Shown piece after piece: positions 9,208-17,394 of a stretch of DNA of 64,000 bases; the stretch's first letter is position 1, and every line of letters begins with the position of its first letter. The position numbers and the translations under genes are program-made. This DNA is from Hydrogenophaga sp. A37. GTDB lineage: Bacteria; Pseudomonadota; Gammaproteobacteria; Burkholderiales; Burkholderiaceae_C. The notes beneath the pieces are model-generated. The model saw nothing but the letters and a program-made list of their open reading frames with translations. It was not told the DNA's origin and did no database searches. The DNA is taken from contig NZ_MUNZ01000144.1 in the NCBI RefSeq assembly GCF_002001205.1, positions 37,029 to 101,028 of the forward strand. Reading direction: 5' to 3'.

Positions 9208-9265
9208 AGAAATAGATTGACTCGCCCGGTTGGCCCGGCGGGCAAGCTGGCTGTGCGAAGCTGCA

Positions 9266-9279
9266 CCACTGAGTAGTGG
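9266..9279 (+). terminator. Small hairpin after the PD-(D/E)XK-like gene
   Basis: CCACT (9266-9270) and AGTGG (9275-9279) form a 5-bp stem with a 4-nt loop, followed by ATTCTTAAA. It may end transcription weakly. The rest of the 290-base gap (9208-9497) shows no gene. Confidence 0.35.
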
Positions 9280-9497
9280 ATTCTTAAATGCCCCAGGCAG
9301 GCTCACAGGCTGCTTCAGGGCGAAAAGTTAAACGGCGCGGATGCCGCTGGTGGGTCGACCTCCCGACGTCGGCGCCTCGAAGGCCAGTTTCGGGCATGGA
9401 CCGATCCCATCCGTGCCCACGGTTCCATGGGGGTCTTGATGTTGACCCATCAGGCGGACTGAACGTCAAATAGCTGCCCCACTTCAGGAGCGCTCGA

Positions 9498-9977
9498 ATG
9501 AACAGCAAAAACACCATTTGTCTCTGGTACGACGGCACGGCGCTGGAGGCCGCGAAGTTCTATGCCGAGACCTTCCCGGACAGCGCGGTGGGAGCGGTCC
9601 TTCGCGCGCCGGGCGACTATCCCTCGGGAAAACAGGGCGATGTCCTGACGGTCGAATTCACGGTGATGGGCGTCGCTTGCCTCGGCCTGAACGGCGGGCC
9701 GACGTTCAAGCACAGCGAGGCTTTTTCGTTCCAGGTGGCGACCGACGATCAGGCCGAAACGGATCGTTTATGGAACGCGATCATCGGCAATGGCGGCCAG
9801 GCAAGCGCCTGCGGCTGGTGCAAGGACCGGTGGGGGCTGTCGTGGCAAATCACGCCACGGGCCCTGACGGCCGCGATCACCGACCCTGATGCGGCGGCGG
9901 CCAAACGCGCGTTCGAAGCCATGATGGAAATGACAAAGATCGACATCGCAGCGATCGAAGCAGCCCGCCGCGGCTGA
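9498..9977 (+). CDS. VOC family protein (PhnB/3-demethylubiquinone methyltransferase-like fold)
   Basis: A 159-residue vicinal-oxygen-chelate fold protein of the PhnB-like group: NTICLWYDGTALEAAKFYAE at the N-terminus, AFSFQVATDDQAETDRLWNAI in the middle, and CGWCKDRWGLSWQITPRAL near the end, the stretch that defines the group. These proteins are often annotated as 3-demethylubiquinone-9 3-methyltransferase, but methyltransferase activity is not supported by the fold; most have no known reaction. It sits alone between an accessory gene and the convergent EamA gene. Confidence 0.9.
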   Translation: MNSKNTICLWYDGTALEAAKFYAETFPDSAVGAVLRAPGDYPSGKQGDVLTVEFTVMGVACLGLNGGPTFKHSEAFSFQVATDDQAETDRLWNAIIGNGGQASACGWCKDRWGLSWQITPRALTAAITDPDAAAAKRAFEAMMEMTKIDIAAIEAARRG

Positions 9978-9985
9978 CGCTTCCT

Positions 9986-10762
9986 TCACCGAACCCGCAC
10001 CCCCAACCCGCCACACAGCGCTATCAACGCCACCCCCAGCACCGTCCACCCATCGGGCGCATGCCCGAACACCACCCAGCCCCCGAGCGTGGCAAAGGCG
10101 ATCTGGGCGTACATGTAGGGGGTGATGCGAGAGGCAGGCGCGCGGTGGTAGGCCTGGATCATCAGATAGTGGCCGAGCGAGCCGAACACGCCCATGAGCC
10201 CGACCAACGCCCAGAGTTGCCAGGTGGCCATGGGCGCCCAGCTCCAGGGCAGGGCGATGGTGCCGAACACCAGGCCGGTGAGGCCGGTGTAGAAGTGCAT
10301 GGTGCCCGGGTCTTCGGTCTTCACCATCTTGCTGGTCACGATCTGGAACAGCGCATTGATGAACACAAGCACCAGCGGCAGGAACATGGCGCCGTGCAGG
10401 CCGCCCGCGAAATCGGCGGTCTTGGGGCGGATCACGATCAGCGCGCCGATGAAGCCGCCGGCCACGAGAACCCAGGTGAGGGCGGACACGCGCTCGCGCA
10501 ACAGCGGCGCGGCGAGCACGGTGATGGCCAGCGGCACGAGCATGAGGATGGCGGTGAATTCGCCCACCGGCACGTGCTGCAGCGCCATGTAGGCGAGCGT
10601 GCCCGAGCTGACCATGAGTGCACCGCGCAGCAGCTGCCAGCCAGGTGCCTTGGTGATGAAGAGCGACCGGCCCTGGCTGGGGTAGAGCATGGCGGCGGTC
10701 ATGCCGGTCTGCACCACGAAGCGCAGCCACACGGCCATCATCACGGGCACCACGCCGCCCAC
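9986..10762 (-). CDS. EamA/DMT-family transporter (start uncertain)
   Basis: This hydrophobic protein has the repeated EamA helices: LLRGALMVSSGTLAYMALQ with VPVGEFTAILMLVPLAITVL, ALLRE-type loop PLLRERVS, then a second repeat ending ATLGGWVVFGHAPDGWTVLG. It probably exports or imports a small metabolite through the inner membrane. From the GTG at 10762 it has 258 residues and lacks the first helix. The frame stays open upstream, encoding AVAATACFALLDTTSQY, which looks like the missing helix; the only candidate start there is a CTG at 10825, 11 bases after the aroE-like stop. It is the last gene of the operon led by the TRAP transporter. Confidence 0.85.
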   Translation of the reverse strand: MGGVVPVMMAVWLRFVVQTGMTAAMLYPSQGRSLFITKAPGWQLLRGALMVSSGTLAYMALQHVPVGEFTAILMLVPLAITVLAAPLLRERVSALTWVLVAGGFIGALIVIRPKTADFAGGLHGAMFLPLVLVFINALFQIVTSKMVKTEDPGTMHFYTGLTGLVFGTIALPWSWAPMATWQLWALVGLMGVFGSLGHYLMIQAYHRAPASRITPYMYAQIAFATLGGWVVFGHAPDGWTVLGVALIALCGGLGVRVR

Positions 10763-10835
10763 GTATTGCGAGGTGGTGTCGAGCAGGGCGAAGCAGGCGG
10801 TGGCGGCGACGGCGCGGCCCGACAGCGCGGCGTGC

Positions 10836-11669
10836 TCAGTAGCTGAGGCGGGCCACCGAGCGCAGCACGTCGGCGGTGGTGGTGGGGAAGCCGAAGTATT
10901 CCAGATACGCGGGAATCATTTCGAACAGCATGTCGGTGCCCACTTGCACGGGGCAACCTTTGGCCTTCGCGGCACTGAGGAAGGCGGTCATTTCGGTGCG
11001 CATCACGACCTCGCCGACGAAGGTGCGCGCGTCCAGGCGCGAAACGTCCACGGGCAGCGGGTCGCCTTCGTTCATGCCCATGGGCGTGGCGTTGACCACG
11101 AGGTCGAAGCCGGCCGGGTGATTGCTGCCGGTGCGGACGGTGATGGCCGGGTAGTTGTCGCGGATGCGCTGGCCCAGGGCTTCGGCCGAGGCGGCGTGCA
11201 CGTCGTACAGGCTGATGGCGCCAATGCCCGCGCCCGCCAGCGAGGCGGCAATCGCGCAGCCCACGCCGCCGCTGCCCACCACCAGCACGCGCGCGCCGTC
11301 GAGCTTCAGGCCCTTGCGCATCACGCCGCGCACGAAACCGGCGCCGTCGAACTGGTCACCGACCAGGCGGCCGTCCGGCAGGCGCTTCACCGCGTTGCAG
11401 GCGCCGGCCACCTTGACGGTGGGTGTCACTTCGTCGAGCAGGCCGACGGTGACCACCTTGTGCGGCATGGTGATCAGCGCGCCACGGATGTTGGTGAGCG
11501 CGAAGACGCTCTTGAGGAAGGCCGGGTAGTCCTCGGGCTTGCAGCCCATGGGCACGACGATGGCGTTCACCCCGACGTGCTCGAAATAGGGGTTGTAGAT
11601 CGACGGCGACTTGAAGCTGTGCGTCGGGTAGCCGATGTGGGCGATGAGTTCGGTGTGGCCGTTGATCAT
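10836..11669 (-). CDS. AroE-like shikimate/quinate dehydrogenase paralogue 1
   Basis: The 277-residue protein has both AroE domains: a substrate half with GYPTHSFKSPSIYN, ITMPHKVVT (the catalytic lysine) and AGACNAV, then GDQFDGAGF with the conserved aspartate, and a Rossmann NAD(P) site VLVVGSGGVGCAIA. It differs from biosynthetic AroE by PHK in place of PFK, QFDG in place of NTDG, and by the lack of the C-terminal DGxxMLVxQA glutamine motif (here GTDMLFEMIPAYLEYF). Such features mark the AroE-like catabolic or secondary-metabolism groups. It probably oxidises a hydroxyl of a cyclic hydroxy-acid. Its neighbour aroQ supports a quinate/shikimate-like substrate. Transcribed with aroQ and the TRAP genes. 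Confidence 0.88.
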   Translation of the reverse strand: MINGHTELIAHIGYPTHSFKSPSIYNPYFEHVGVNAIVVPMGCKPEDYPAFLKSVFALTNIRGALITMPHKVVTVGLLDEVTPTVKVAGACNAVKRLPDGRLVGDQFDGAGFVRGVMRKGLKLDGARVLVVGSGGVGCAIAASLAGAGIGAISLYDVHAASAEALGQRIRDNYPAITVRTGSNHPAGFDLVVNATPMGMNEGDPLPVDVSRLDARTFVGEVVMRTEMTAFLSAAKAKGCPVQVGTDMLFEMIPAYLEYFGFPTTTADVLRSVARLSY

Positions 11670-11763
11670 GATCTGGACTCGTGCGGATGAGGCGAAGACA
11701 GGCTGGGCGGGACTGTAGGAGCGTCGGGCTGAAAGCGGGTTGTCTGACGTGTTTGTGTTGTCT

Positions 11764-11774
11764 GTTGAACGATC
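11764..11774. promoter_or_regulatory. GTTGAACGATC motif in the aroE-like/aroQ gap
   Basis: The 174-base gap 11670-11843 holds GTTGAACGATC, close to the sequences at 30882-30892 and 33717-33727 in the promoters next to the IclR gene. It may be a binding half-site shared within the catabolic region; no promoter is convincing here. Confidence 0.25.
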
Positions 11775-11843
11775 TCTTGTGTGCGTTTATCGCGCACTTT
11801 GAGGGTAAACACGCAGGCGTCAGCGACGCTGCGGGTACTCAGC

Positions 11844-12320
11844 TCAGGGCTTCTGGGTGGCGGCGGAGTTCACGAATTTGCGCACCAGGCCGTCCATGGC
11901 GATCAGGTAGCCGTCGACGCCGAAACCGATCACGATGCCGGCCGCGGCGGGCGACACCCAGGAGTGGTGGCGGAAGGCTTCGCGGGCGTGCACGTTGGAG
12001 ATGTGGCACTCGATGACGGGCAGCGGCTCCACGCCCTTGATGGCGTCGTGCAGCGCGATGGAGGTGTGGGTCAGCGCGCCGGGGTTGATGACCACGCCCA
12101 GGGCCTTGCCTTCTTTGAAGAGGCGGCCGTACTCGTGGATCTTGTCGATCAGCGCGCCTTCCCAGTTGCTCTGCAGGCACTCCACTTCGTAGCCGATCTT
12201 CTCGCCGTGCGCTTTGCAGAAGGCCTCCACGTCGGGCAGGGTGGTGTAGCCGTACTGCGCGGGCTCGCGCTGGCCGAGCAGGTTGAGGTTGGGGCCGTTC
12301 AGGACGAGGATTTTTTTCAT
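11844..12320 (-). CDS. aroQ: Type II 3-dehydroquinate dehydratase
   Basis: A 158-residue enzyme with all family landmarks: LNGPNLNLLGQREPAQYG with the catalytic tyrosine Y23, NPGALTHTS with the substrate-binding Asn and catalytic His, and HISNVHAREAFRHHS. It interconverts 3-dehydroquinate and 3-dehydroshikimate by anti elimination; the type II enzyme forms dodecamers in the cytosol. Type II enzymes serve both aromatic amino-acid synthesis and quinate breakdown. Here it lies between an AroE-like dehydrogenase and a Gfo/Idh oxidoreductase downstream of a TRAP transporter, which favours the catabolic role. Confidence 0.95.
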   Translation of the reverse strand: MKKILVLNGPNLNLLGQREPAQYGYTTLPDVEAFCKAHGEKIGYEVECLQSNWEGALIDKIHEYGRLFKEGKALGVVINPGALTHTSIALHDAIKGVEPLPVIECHISNVHAREAFRHHSWVSPAAAGIVIGFGVDGYLIAMDGLVRKFVNSAATQKP

Positions 12321-12355
12321 GGGTTCTCCAGGGGGGAATGCGGGGTGGGTGGGGT

Positions 12356-13402
12356 TCAGTGCAAGTCGACCACGCGGCCGCTGGCGGCCGCCTCGGCGAT
12401 GGCTTCGGTCACGCGGAGATTTTGCAGGCCGTCGCGCGCGCTCACCAGCGGGGTGGTTTCGCCGCGCACCACGGCGCCGAAGTGTTCGATCTGGTGCTTG
12501 AGCGGGTCGTCGCGCACCATGCCCACGGTGCCCACCTCAAACGGTTTCCACCACGAGCGGTCTTCGTCGCGCGGATAGGTCTTGAGGCGCATGGTTGGCA
12601 CCGAGAGGCTGCCGTGGGTGCCGGCGACCACGTAGCAGTCTTCGTCGTCGCAGCTCGCGTAGGCCTTGTTTTCTTGCGAGGTCTGCTCCCAGCTGCGTGG
12701 GCAGGCGGCGGTGTCGCTGAGCATGAAGCTGCCCAGCGCGCCGTTGGCAAAGCGCAGGTTGATGGCCACGGTGTCTTCCACCGCGAAGCCGCGTATGGCG
12801 CTGGACGCGAACGCCTGCACGGCCACGATCTCGCCGCACAGCATGCGCAGGTTGTGCACCTCGTGGATCATGTTGATCAGGATCGGGCCGCCGCCAGCCT
12901 CGCGGCGCCACGGGCCGCCGTCGAAGTAGGCGTCGGGCTTGTAGAAAGTGGCGCTGCCCATGACGGTGACCAGCCGGCCGAGCTGGCCGGACTGCACCAC
13001 CTGCCGGGCCTTGGCCATGATGGGACTGTGCGCGCGGTGGTGGCCGATCAGCACCCGGGCGCCGCTGCGCTCGACGGCGTCCACCAGCGTCTGGCCTTCG
13101 GCCACGGTGGTGGCGATGGGTTTTTCCAGCAGGATGGGCAGGCCTGCGGCAATGCACTGCAGCGCCTGCGGCACATGCAGCGAATTGGGCGTGGCCAGCA
13201 ACAGGCCATCGGGCCGGCCCTGGGCCAGCAGCTCGTCGATGCTCGCGTACAGCGGCACACCGGCCTCAGAGGCCACAGCGGCGGCCGCAGGAGAAGGGTC
13301 CACCACGGCCGACAGCGCGCACGTCGGGCTGGCCAGCAGCACACCGATGTGGGCCTGACCGATCAGGCCAGCACCGGCAACGGCAATGCGGGTCTTGGGC
13401 AT
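12356..13402 (-). CDS. Gfo/Idh/MocA-family oxidoreductase
   Basis: The 348-residue protein has an N-terminal Rossmann fold (IAVAGAGLIGQAHIG), the family motif LLEKPIATT with the lysine that contacts the cofactor and substrate, and a C-terminal beta-sheet domain with GGGPILINMIHEVHNLRMLCG. Family members oxidise or reduce cyclic polyols, sugars or their acids with NAD(P). In this operon it may oxidise a ring hydroxyl of the same substrate that the AroE-like and AroQ proteins handle, as some inositol and quinate-type dehydrogenases do; the substrate is inferred only. The ATG at 13402 precedes MPKTRIAVAG; longer upstream readings run through repeat sequence and are not credible. Confidence 0.9.
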   Translation of the reverse strand: MPKTRIAVAGAGLIGQAHIGVLLASPTCALSAVVDPSPAAAAVASEAGVPLYASIDELLAQGRPDGLLLATPNSLHVPQALQCIAAGLPILLEKPIATTVAEGQTLVDAVERSGARVLIGHHRAHSPIMAKARQVVQSGQLGRLVTVMGSATFYKPDAYFDGGPWRREAGGGPILINMIHEVHNLRMLCGEIVAVQAFASSAIRGFAVEDTVAINLRFANGALGSFMLSDTAACPRSWEQTSQENKAYASCDDEDCYVVAGTHGSLSVPTMRLKTYPRDEDRSWWKPFEVGTVGMVRDDPLKHQIEHFGAVVRGETTPLVSARDGLQNLRVTEAIAEAAASGRVVDLH

Positions 13403-13510
13403 GGTGGAGAGAGATTCGTGAAAGGTTGTCTGCCAGCTCCGAATGCGGAACCGGCAGACACGAAAGAAGGAAGGCAGGAAGGCGGCGCGAAATGACTTCA
13501 CCCAGCAGGC

Positions 13511-13590
13511 GCCGCGGAACCGGCTTAGCCGGGCCGCCAGCGCCGCCCCCTTGAGGGGGTCACGGCCCCTTAGGGCCGTGGCAGGGGTGG
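13511..13590. repeat. GC-rich dispersed intergenic repeat, copy A
   Basis: Contains CGCGGAACCGGCTTAGCCGGG and GCCCCCTTGAGGGGGT, both of which recur almost unchanged in copy C (29868-29957), plus the hairpin GGCCCCTTAGGGCC. It separates the TRAP binding-protein gene from the Gfo/Idh gene. Confidence 0.75.
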
Positions 13591-13596
13591 GTCAAA

Positions 13597-14595
13597 TCAC
13601 TTCCGCAGCTTGGCCAGTTCGCCCATGACTTCGTTGACCGTGGCTTCACCCACGGTGGCGGAGTACTTGGCGATCACGGGCTGCATCTTGGTGCGCAGCT
13701 TGGCCACTTCGGCCGCCGGGAACTGGCTGATGGTCATGCCGTTTTGCTTGAGCAGGTCCAGGTTCTTGGCCACGGCGCCGCGTGCGGCTTCGCGCTGTGC
13801 CTTAGCGGCTTCGTCAGACGACTCGTCGATGATCTTCTTCTCGGCGGGGGTCAGGCTGTCCCAGACCTTCTTGCTGAAGATGACCGATTGCGGGTTGTAC
13901 TGGTGGTTGGTCAGGGTGATGTGCTTCTGCACTTCCCAGAACTTGTTGGACGCGATCACGGAGACCGGGTTTTCCTGGCCGTCGATGGCTTTCTGTTCCA
14001 GCGCGGCGTACACCTCGGGGAAAGGCAGCGGCGTGGGGTTGGCGCCCAGGGCCTTGACCCAGTCCACGTTGATCGGGTTGGGGATCACGCGCAGCTTCAG
14101 GCCTTCAATGTCTTCCACCGAGACGATGGCACGCTTGCTGTTGGTGATCTGGCGGTAGCCCAGTTCCCAGTACGACAGGCCGACGATGCCCTTGGCTTCG
14201 AGCAGGGCGTGCATCTTTTTGCCCACGGGGCCGTCCACGATGGCGTCGGATTCCTTTTCGTTGGCGAACAGGAAGGGGAAGTCGAAAATCGCCAGTTCCT
14301 TGGCTTCGCTGGCCAGGATGCCGCTGTTCATGACGGCCATTTCGATGGTGCCGCCCTTGAGCGCGGAGACCACGGCCTGGTCGCTGCCCAGCGAGCCGTT
14401 CAGGAAGATGTTGACCTTCAACTTGCCGCCCGACTTGGCTTCCACGGCGTCCTTGAATTTCTTCATGCCGGCGACCGCGGGGTGACCTTCGGGGCCGTTC
14501 AGACCGAACTTCAGGGTGCGTTCCTGGGCTTGCGCCACACCGAAAGCAGCCACGGCCAAGGCGGCCACCAGGGTTTTGAGCATCAGACGTTTCAT
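13597..14595 (-). CDS. TRAP transporter solute-binding protein (DctP family)
   Basis: The 332-residue protein has a classic signal peptide (MKRLMLKTLVAALAVAAFGV, cleaved after AQA at about 23) and the DctP fold: LKFGLNGPEGHPAVAGMKKF, the ligand-organising segment GLKLRVIPNPINVDWVKALG with the arginine that binds substrate carboxylates, and PLPFPEVYAALEQKAIDGQENP. It captures a carboxylic acid in the periplasm for the DctQM permease encoded just upstream. The conserved arginine implies a carboxylate ligand; with aroQ and aroE-like genes downstream a cyclic acid is likely. The ATG at 14595 follows a CTCTGGAGACAAC ribosome site. Confidence 0.95.
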   Translation of the reverse strand: MKRLMLKTLVAALAVAAFGVAQAQERTLKFGLNGPEGHPAVAGMKKFKDAVEAKSGGKLKVNIFLNGSLGSDQAVVSALKGGTIEMAVMNSGILASEAKELAIFDFPFLFANEKESDAIVDGPVGKKMHALLEAKGIVGLSYWELGYRQITNSKRAIVSVEDIEGLKLRVIPNPINVDWVKALGANPTPLPFPEVYAALEQKAIDGQENPVSVIASNKFWEVQKHITLTNHQYNPQSVIFSKKVWDSLTPAEKKIIDESSDEAAKAQREAARGAVAKNLDLLKQNGMTISQFPAAEVAKLRTKMQPVIAKYSATVGEATVNEVMGELAKLRK

Positions 14596-14684
14596 GTTGT
14601 CTCCAGAGGGATGAGAAAAGTACGCAGAAAAAGGGGGCCACCTGCGGCGTACCAGACACGGGTGGCGAAGGAAAAACAGGCGGG

Positions 14685-15965
14685 TCAGCCCGCGAGCCAG
14701 CGCGCCGGGACCGTCACGATCTCGGGGAACAGCACCATCAGGAACATCAGCAGGAACTGCGCGATCATGAAAGGCCACACGCCCTTGGTGACGTCGTCCA
14801 TGCTGATCTTGCCGACGCCGGCCACGGTGTTGAGCACGGTGCCCACGGGCGGCGTGATCAGGCCGATGGCGTTGTTCATGATGAACAGCACGCCGAAGTA
14901 GACGGGGTCGATGCCGGCTGCCTTGACGATGGGCATCAGCACCGGGGTCAGGATCAGGATGGTGGGCGTCATGTCCATCGCGGTGCCCACGATGATCACC
15001 AGCAGCATGATGGCGGCCATCAGCACCTTGGGGTTGTCCATCAGGGGGGCCAGCAGCTCCACCAGCTGGGCCGGCAACTGGGCCACGGTGATGAGCCAGG
15101 CCGAGACCATGGCGGCCGCCACCAGGAACATGATCACCGAGGTGGTCTTCGCCGCGGCGAGGAACAGGCCGAACAGCTGGCTCCACTTGAGTTCGCGGTA
15201 CACGAACATGGAGATCACCAGGGCGTACACCGCCGCGACCACGGCCGCTTCGGTGGGCGTGAACACACCGAACTTCAGGCCCACGATCACGATCACCGGC
15301 AGGCCCATGGCGTAAGCCGCCTCCTTGAGGGCATGAATCACTTCACCGCTGTTCTTGCGGGCGGGCGGGGTCACCATTTCCTTGCGCGCCACCCACCACC
15401 AGGTGAAGCACAGCGCGGCCGCCAGCATGACGCCGGGGGCAATGCCGGCCAGGAACAGCTTGGAGATCGACACGTTGGCCGCGACGCCAAAGATCACGAA
15501 GCCGATCGAGGGCGGGATGATGGGCGCAATGATCGAGGCCGAGGCCAGCAGGCCGGCAGAGCGGGCCTTGTTATGGCCAGCGTGCACCATCATCGGCAGC
15601 AGCAGGGCCGAGAGTGCCGCGGCGTCGGCCACGGCCGAACCGGAGAGCGCGGCCATGATCACGGCGGCCATGATGGCCACGTAACCCAGGCCGCCGCGCA
15701 CGTGGCCCACCAGCGACATGGCGAACAGCACGATGCGCTTGGACAGGCCGCCGGCGTTCATGATTTCACCGGCCAGCATGAAGAAGGGCACCGCCAGCAG
15801 CGGGAAGCTGTTGGAGCCCTCGATCAGGTTCTGCGCCAGGATCTGCGAGTCGAACATGTCGAGGTGCCACATCAGCGCGGTGCCGCTGATGAGCAGGGAG
15901 AACGAGATGGGAATGCCGATCGCCATCGCAGCGATCAGGGCACCCAGGAAGATGGCAATGGTCAT
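14685..15965 (-). CDS. TRAP transporter large permease (DctM family)
   Basis: A 426-residue, very hydrophobic protein with about twelve membrane helices and DctM landmarks such as FPLLAVPFFMLAGEIMNAGG, the loop IIPPSIGFVIFG, and GLITPPVGTVLNTVAGVGKI. It forms the Na+-coupled transport channel with the small subunit DctQ. It stops 89 bases before the binding-protein gene and begins 23 bases after the DctQ stop, so the three genes are one operon in the unusual order Q-M-P. Confidence 0.95.
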   Translation of the reverse strand: MTIAIFLGALIAAMAIGIPISFSLLISGTALMWHLDMFDSQILAQNLIEGSNSFPLLAVPFFMLAGEIMNAGGLSKRIVLFAMSLVGHVRGGLGYVAIMAAVIMAALSGSAVADAAALSALLLPMMVHAGHNKARSAGLLASASIIAPIIPPSIGFVIFGVAANVSISKLFLAGIAPGVMLAAALCFTWWWVARKEMVTPPARKNSGEVIHALKEAAYAMGLPVIVIVGLKFGVFTPTEAAVVAAVYALVISMFVYRELKWSQLFGLFLAAAKTTSVIMFLVAAAMVSAWLITVAQLPAQLVELLAPLMDNPKVLMAAIMLLVIIVGTAMDMTPTILILTPVLMPIVKAAGIDPVYFGVLFIMNNAIGLITPPVGTVLNTVAGVGKISMDDVTKGVWPFMIAQFLLMFLMVLFPEIVTVPARWLAG

Positions 15966-15988
15966 GTGGTGTCTCCGTGGGGCTCAGA

Positions 15989-16522
15989 TCAGGGGTGGGG
16001 GTCGCCGTGGGGCATGTCGTCCGACTCGCGGATGCCGATCAGTTCGTTGTCGGCCATCTGGCCGGAGAGCAGGCGCCAGAGGTTGAAGACGAGGATGGGC
16101 GCGCCCAGGATGGCGAAGACCATGCCGCTGGCGTAGAAGTAGCCCATTGAGGTTTCCATGACGGCGCTGGTGGACTCCCAGTTGACCTTCACCTGTTCCA
16201 GCGAGCCTTTGAAGATCATCCCGCAGATGAGCAGCATGGCCACCAGGCTGGCGCCCAGACACAGCTTCTGTCCGGCCCGTGGCAGGCGGGAGATGAGCGA
16301 GTCGGTGCCGAGGTGGGCGCGTTCGTTGAGCGCCACCACACCACCCAGAAAGGTCATCCACACGAAGAGCCAGCGTGACAGCTCTTCAGAGAGGGTGATG
16401 CCGGAGTTGAAGCCATAGCGCATGACAACGTTGCCAAACACCATGATCACCATCAGCACGAGGCTGACGACCATGAGCACCGACAGTGCCCGGCAGTATT
16501 GGTCAAGAATTTTCTGGATCAC
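15989..16522 (-). CDS. TRAP transporter small permease (DctQ family)
   Basis: The 177-residue protein has four predicted membrane helices and the DctQ signature GITLSEELSRWLFVWMTFLG, followed by GGVVALNERAHLGTD. It stabilises the DctM permease. Translation begins at a GTG (16522) with an AGGAGA site upstream. It is the first gene of an operon that seems to continue through dctM, dctP, Gfo/Idh, aroQ, aroE-like and EamA; the operator for the neighbouring TetR protein overlaps its promoter. Confidence 0.93.
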   Translation of the reverse strand: MIQKILDQYCRALSVLMVVSLVLMVIMVFGNVVMRYGFNSGITLSEELSRWLFVWMTFLGGVVALNERAHLGTDSLISRLPRAGQKLCLGASLVAMLLICGMIFKGSLEQVKVNWESTSAVMETSMGYFYASGMVFAILGAPILVFNLWRLLSGQMADNELIGIRESDDMPHGDPHP

Positions 16523-16551
16523 GGTGTGTCTCCTGGTTGTTCTGAGTCGTA

Positions 16552-16579
16552 AATGTACGAACTGGTTAGTTTTTATAAA
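16552..16579 (-). promoter_or_regulatory. Probable TRAP operon promoter with embedded operator
   Basis: On the minus strand TTTATA (16579-16574) and TACATT (16557-16552) are separated by 16 bases. Within the spacer lies the inverted repeat AACT-GGTT-AGTT (16560-16571). A closely related ACTGGTTCGTT occurs at 17317-17327 over the start of the tetR gene. This arrangement fits repression of both units by the TetR-type protein. Confidence 0.5.
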
Positions 16580-16646
16580 TCAGGGATTACCCTAATTTTT
16601 ACCGCCGTTCATCCGCCTGTTTCTTCGCTGGGTCCCCTTTGGGGCG

Positions 16647-17330
16647 TCATTTCCTGACGAAGCGCACCACCATGTCCACCACGGCCGCGCGCCGGTGTGT
16701 GGCCACGGCCTGGGTCGCAAAATCGCGCTTGAAAATCAGGCCAAAGGTGTGGCGGTTGGAGACGTTGAAAAACGTCAGCGCCGAGATCGAGGCGTGGATG
16801 TCGATCGGGTCCAGACCCGGGCGGAACGCGCCGCTGGCCACGCCACGCTCGTACAGCTTGTGGATGGACGAGATGGCCGGCACGTTGAGCTGCTGGATGC
16901 TTTTGCTTTGTGCCAGGAACTGGCCGCGGTTCATGTTTTCCGAGACGACCAGGCGGATGTAGGTCTCGTTGCCCGCGTGGTGGTCGAAGGTGAATTCCAC
17001 CAGGCGGCGCAACGCGGCCTCGGGTTCCAGGTCGTCCAGCTTGAGCTGGCCTTCGATCTCCCGCATGCGGCGGTACGACTCCTCCAGCACGGCCAGGTAC
17101 AGGCCTTCCTTGCTGCCGAAGTAGTAATAGATCATGCGCTTGCTGGTGTGCGTGGCGGCCGCGATTTCGTCGATGCGCGCACCCGCCAGCCCCTTCTCCG
17201 CGAACTCCGCCATCGCCACTTCCATGATGTTGGCCATGGTGCGTTCGGGGTCGTTGGTGCGCGTGGGCTCCTTCACTGCAAGCGGCCTGGCGCGAACCCC
17301 TTGTCTCCGGGAATGTACTGGTTCGTTCAT
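16647..17330 (-). CDS. TetR/AcrR-family transcriptional regulator
   Basis: The 227-residue protein has a basic N-terminus, then the TetR helix-turn-helix at about 31-80: IMEVAMAEFAEKGLAGARID with EIAAATHTSKRMIYYYFGSK. The C-terminal domain (TFDHHAGNETYIRLVVSENM and later IHASISALTFFNVSNRHTF) matches regulators with a long all-helical ligand domain often found beside aromatic or amino-acid catabolic genes. It lies between the TRAP operon and the aroE-CoA transferase operon, all on the minus strand, and carries a candidate operator overlapping its own start codon, suggesting autoregulation. The ligand is probably the transported acid or a CoA ester. Confidence 0.92.
   Translation of the reverse strand: MNEPVHSRRQGVRARPLAVKEPTRTNDPERTMANIMEVAMAEFAEKGLAGARIDEIAAATHTSKRMIYYYFGSKEGLYLAVLEESYRRMREIEGQLKLDDLEPEAALRRLVEFTFDHHAGNETYIRLVVSENMNRGQFLAQSKSIQQLNVPAISSIHKLYERGVASGAFRPGLDPIDIHASISALTFFNVSNRHTFGLIFKRDFATQAVATHRRAAVVDMVVRFVRK
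17317..17327. promoter_or_regulatory. Second candidate TetR operator at the tetR start
   Basis: ACTGGTTCGTT matches ACTGGTTAGTT at 16561-16571 in 10 of 11 positions and sits immediately beside the TetR start codon (17330-17328). Confidence 0.4.
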
Positions 17331-17394
17331 TTCGGCAGTATAGGATCAAGGTGCGCACGGCGGGCCCTTTTCTGTGGGTTCGGGTTGCCCGGAA

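Noticed and set aside
9498..9977. 3-demethylubiquinone methyltransferase
   Set aside because: The fold is VOC without an S-adenosylmethionine site; the common annotation is misleading.
13502..13596. CRISPR or tRNA-like structure
   Set aside because: Hairpins are present but there are no regularly spaced repeats, no cloverleaf and no CCA end; it is copy A of the dispersed repeat.
13597..15186. A 529-codon protein covering dctP and part of dctM
   Set aside because: The first 197 codons are an out-of-frame reading of dctM; the signal peptide and ribosome site place the dctP start at 14595.
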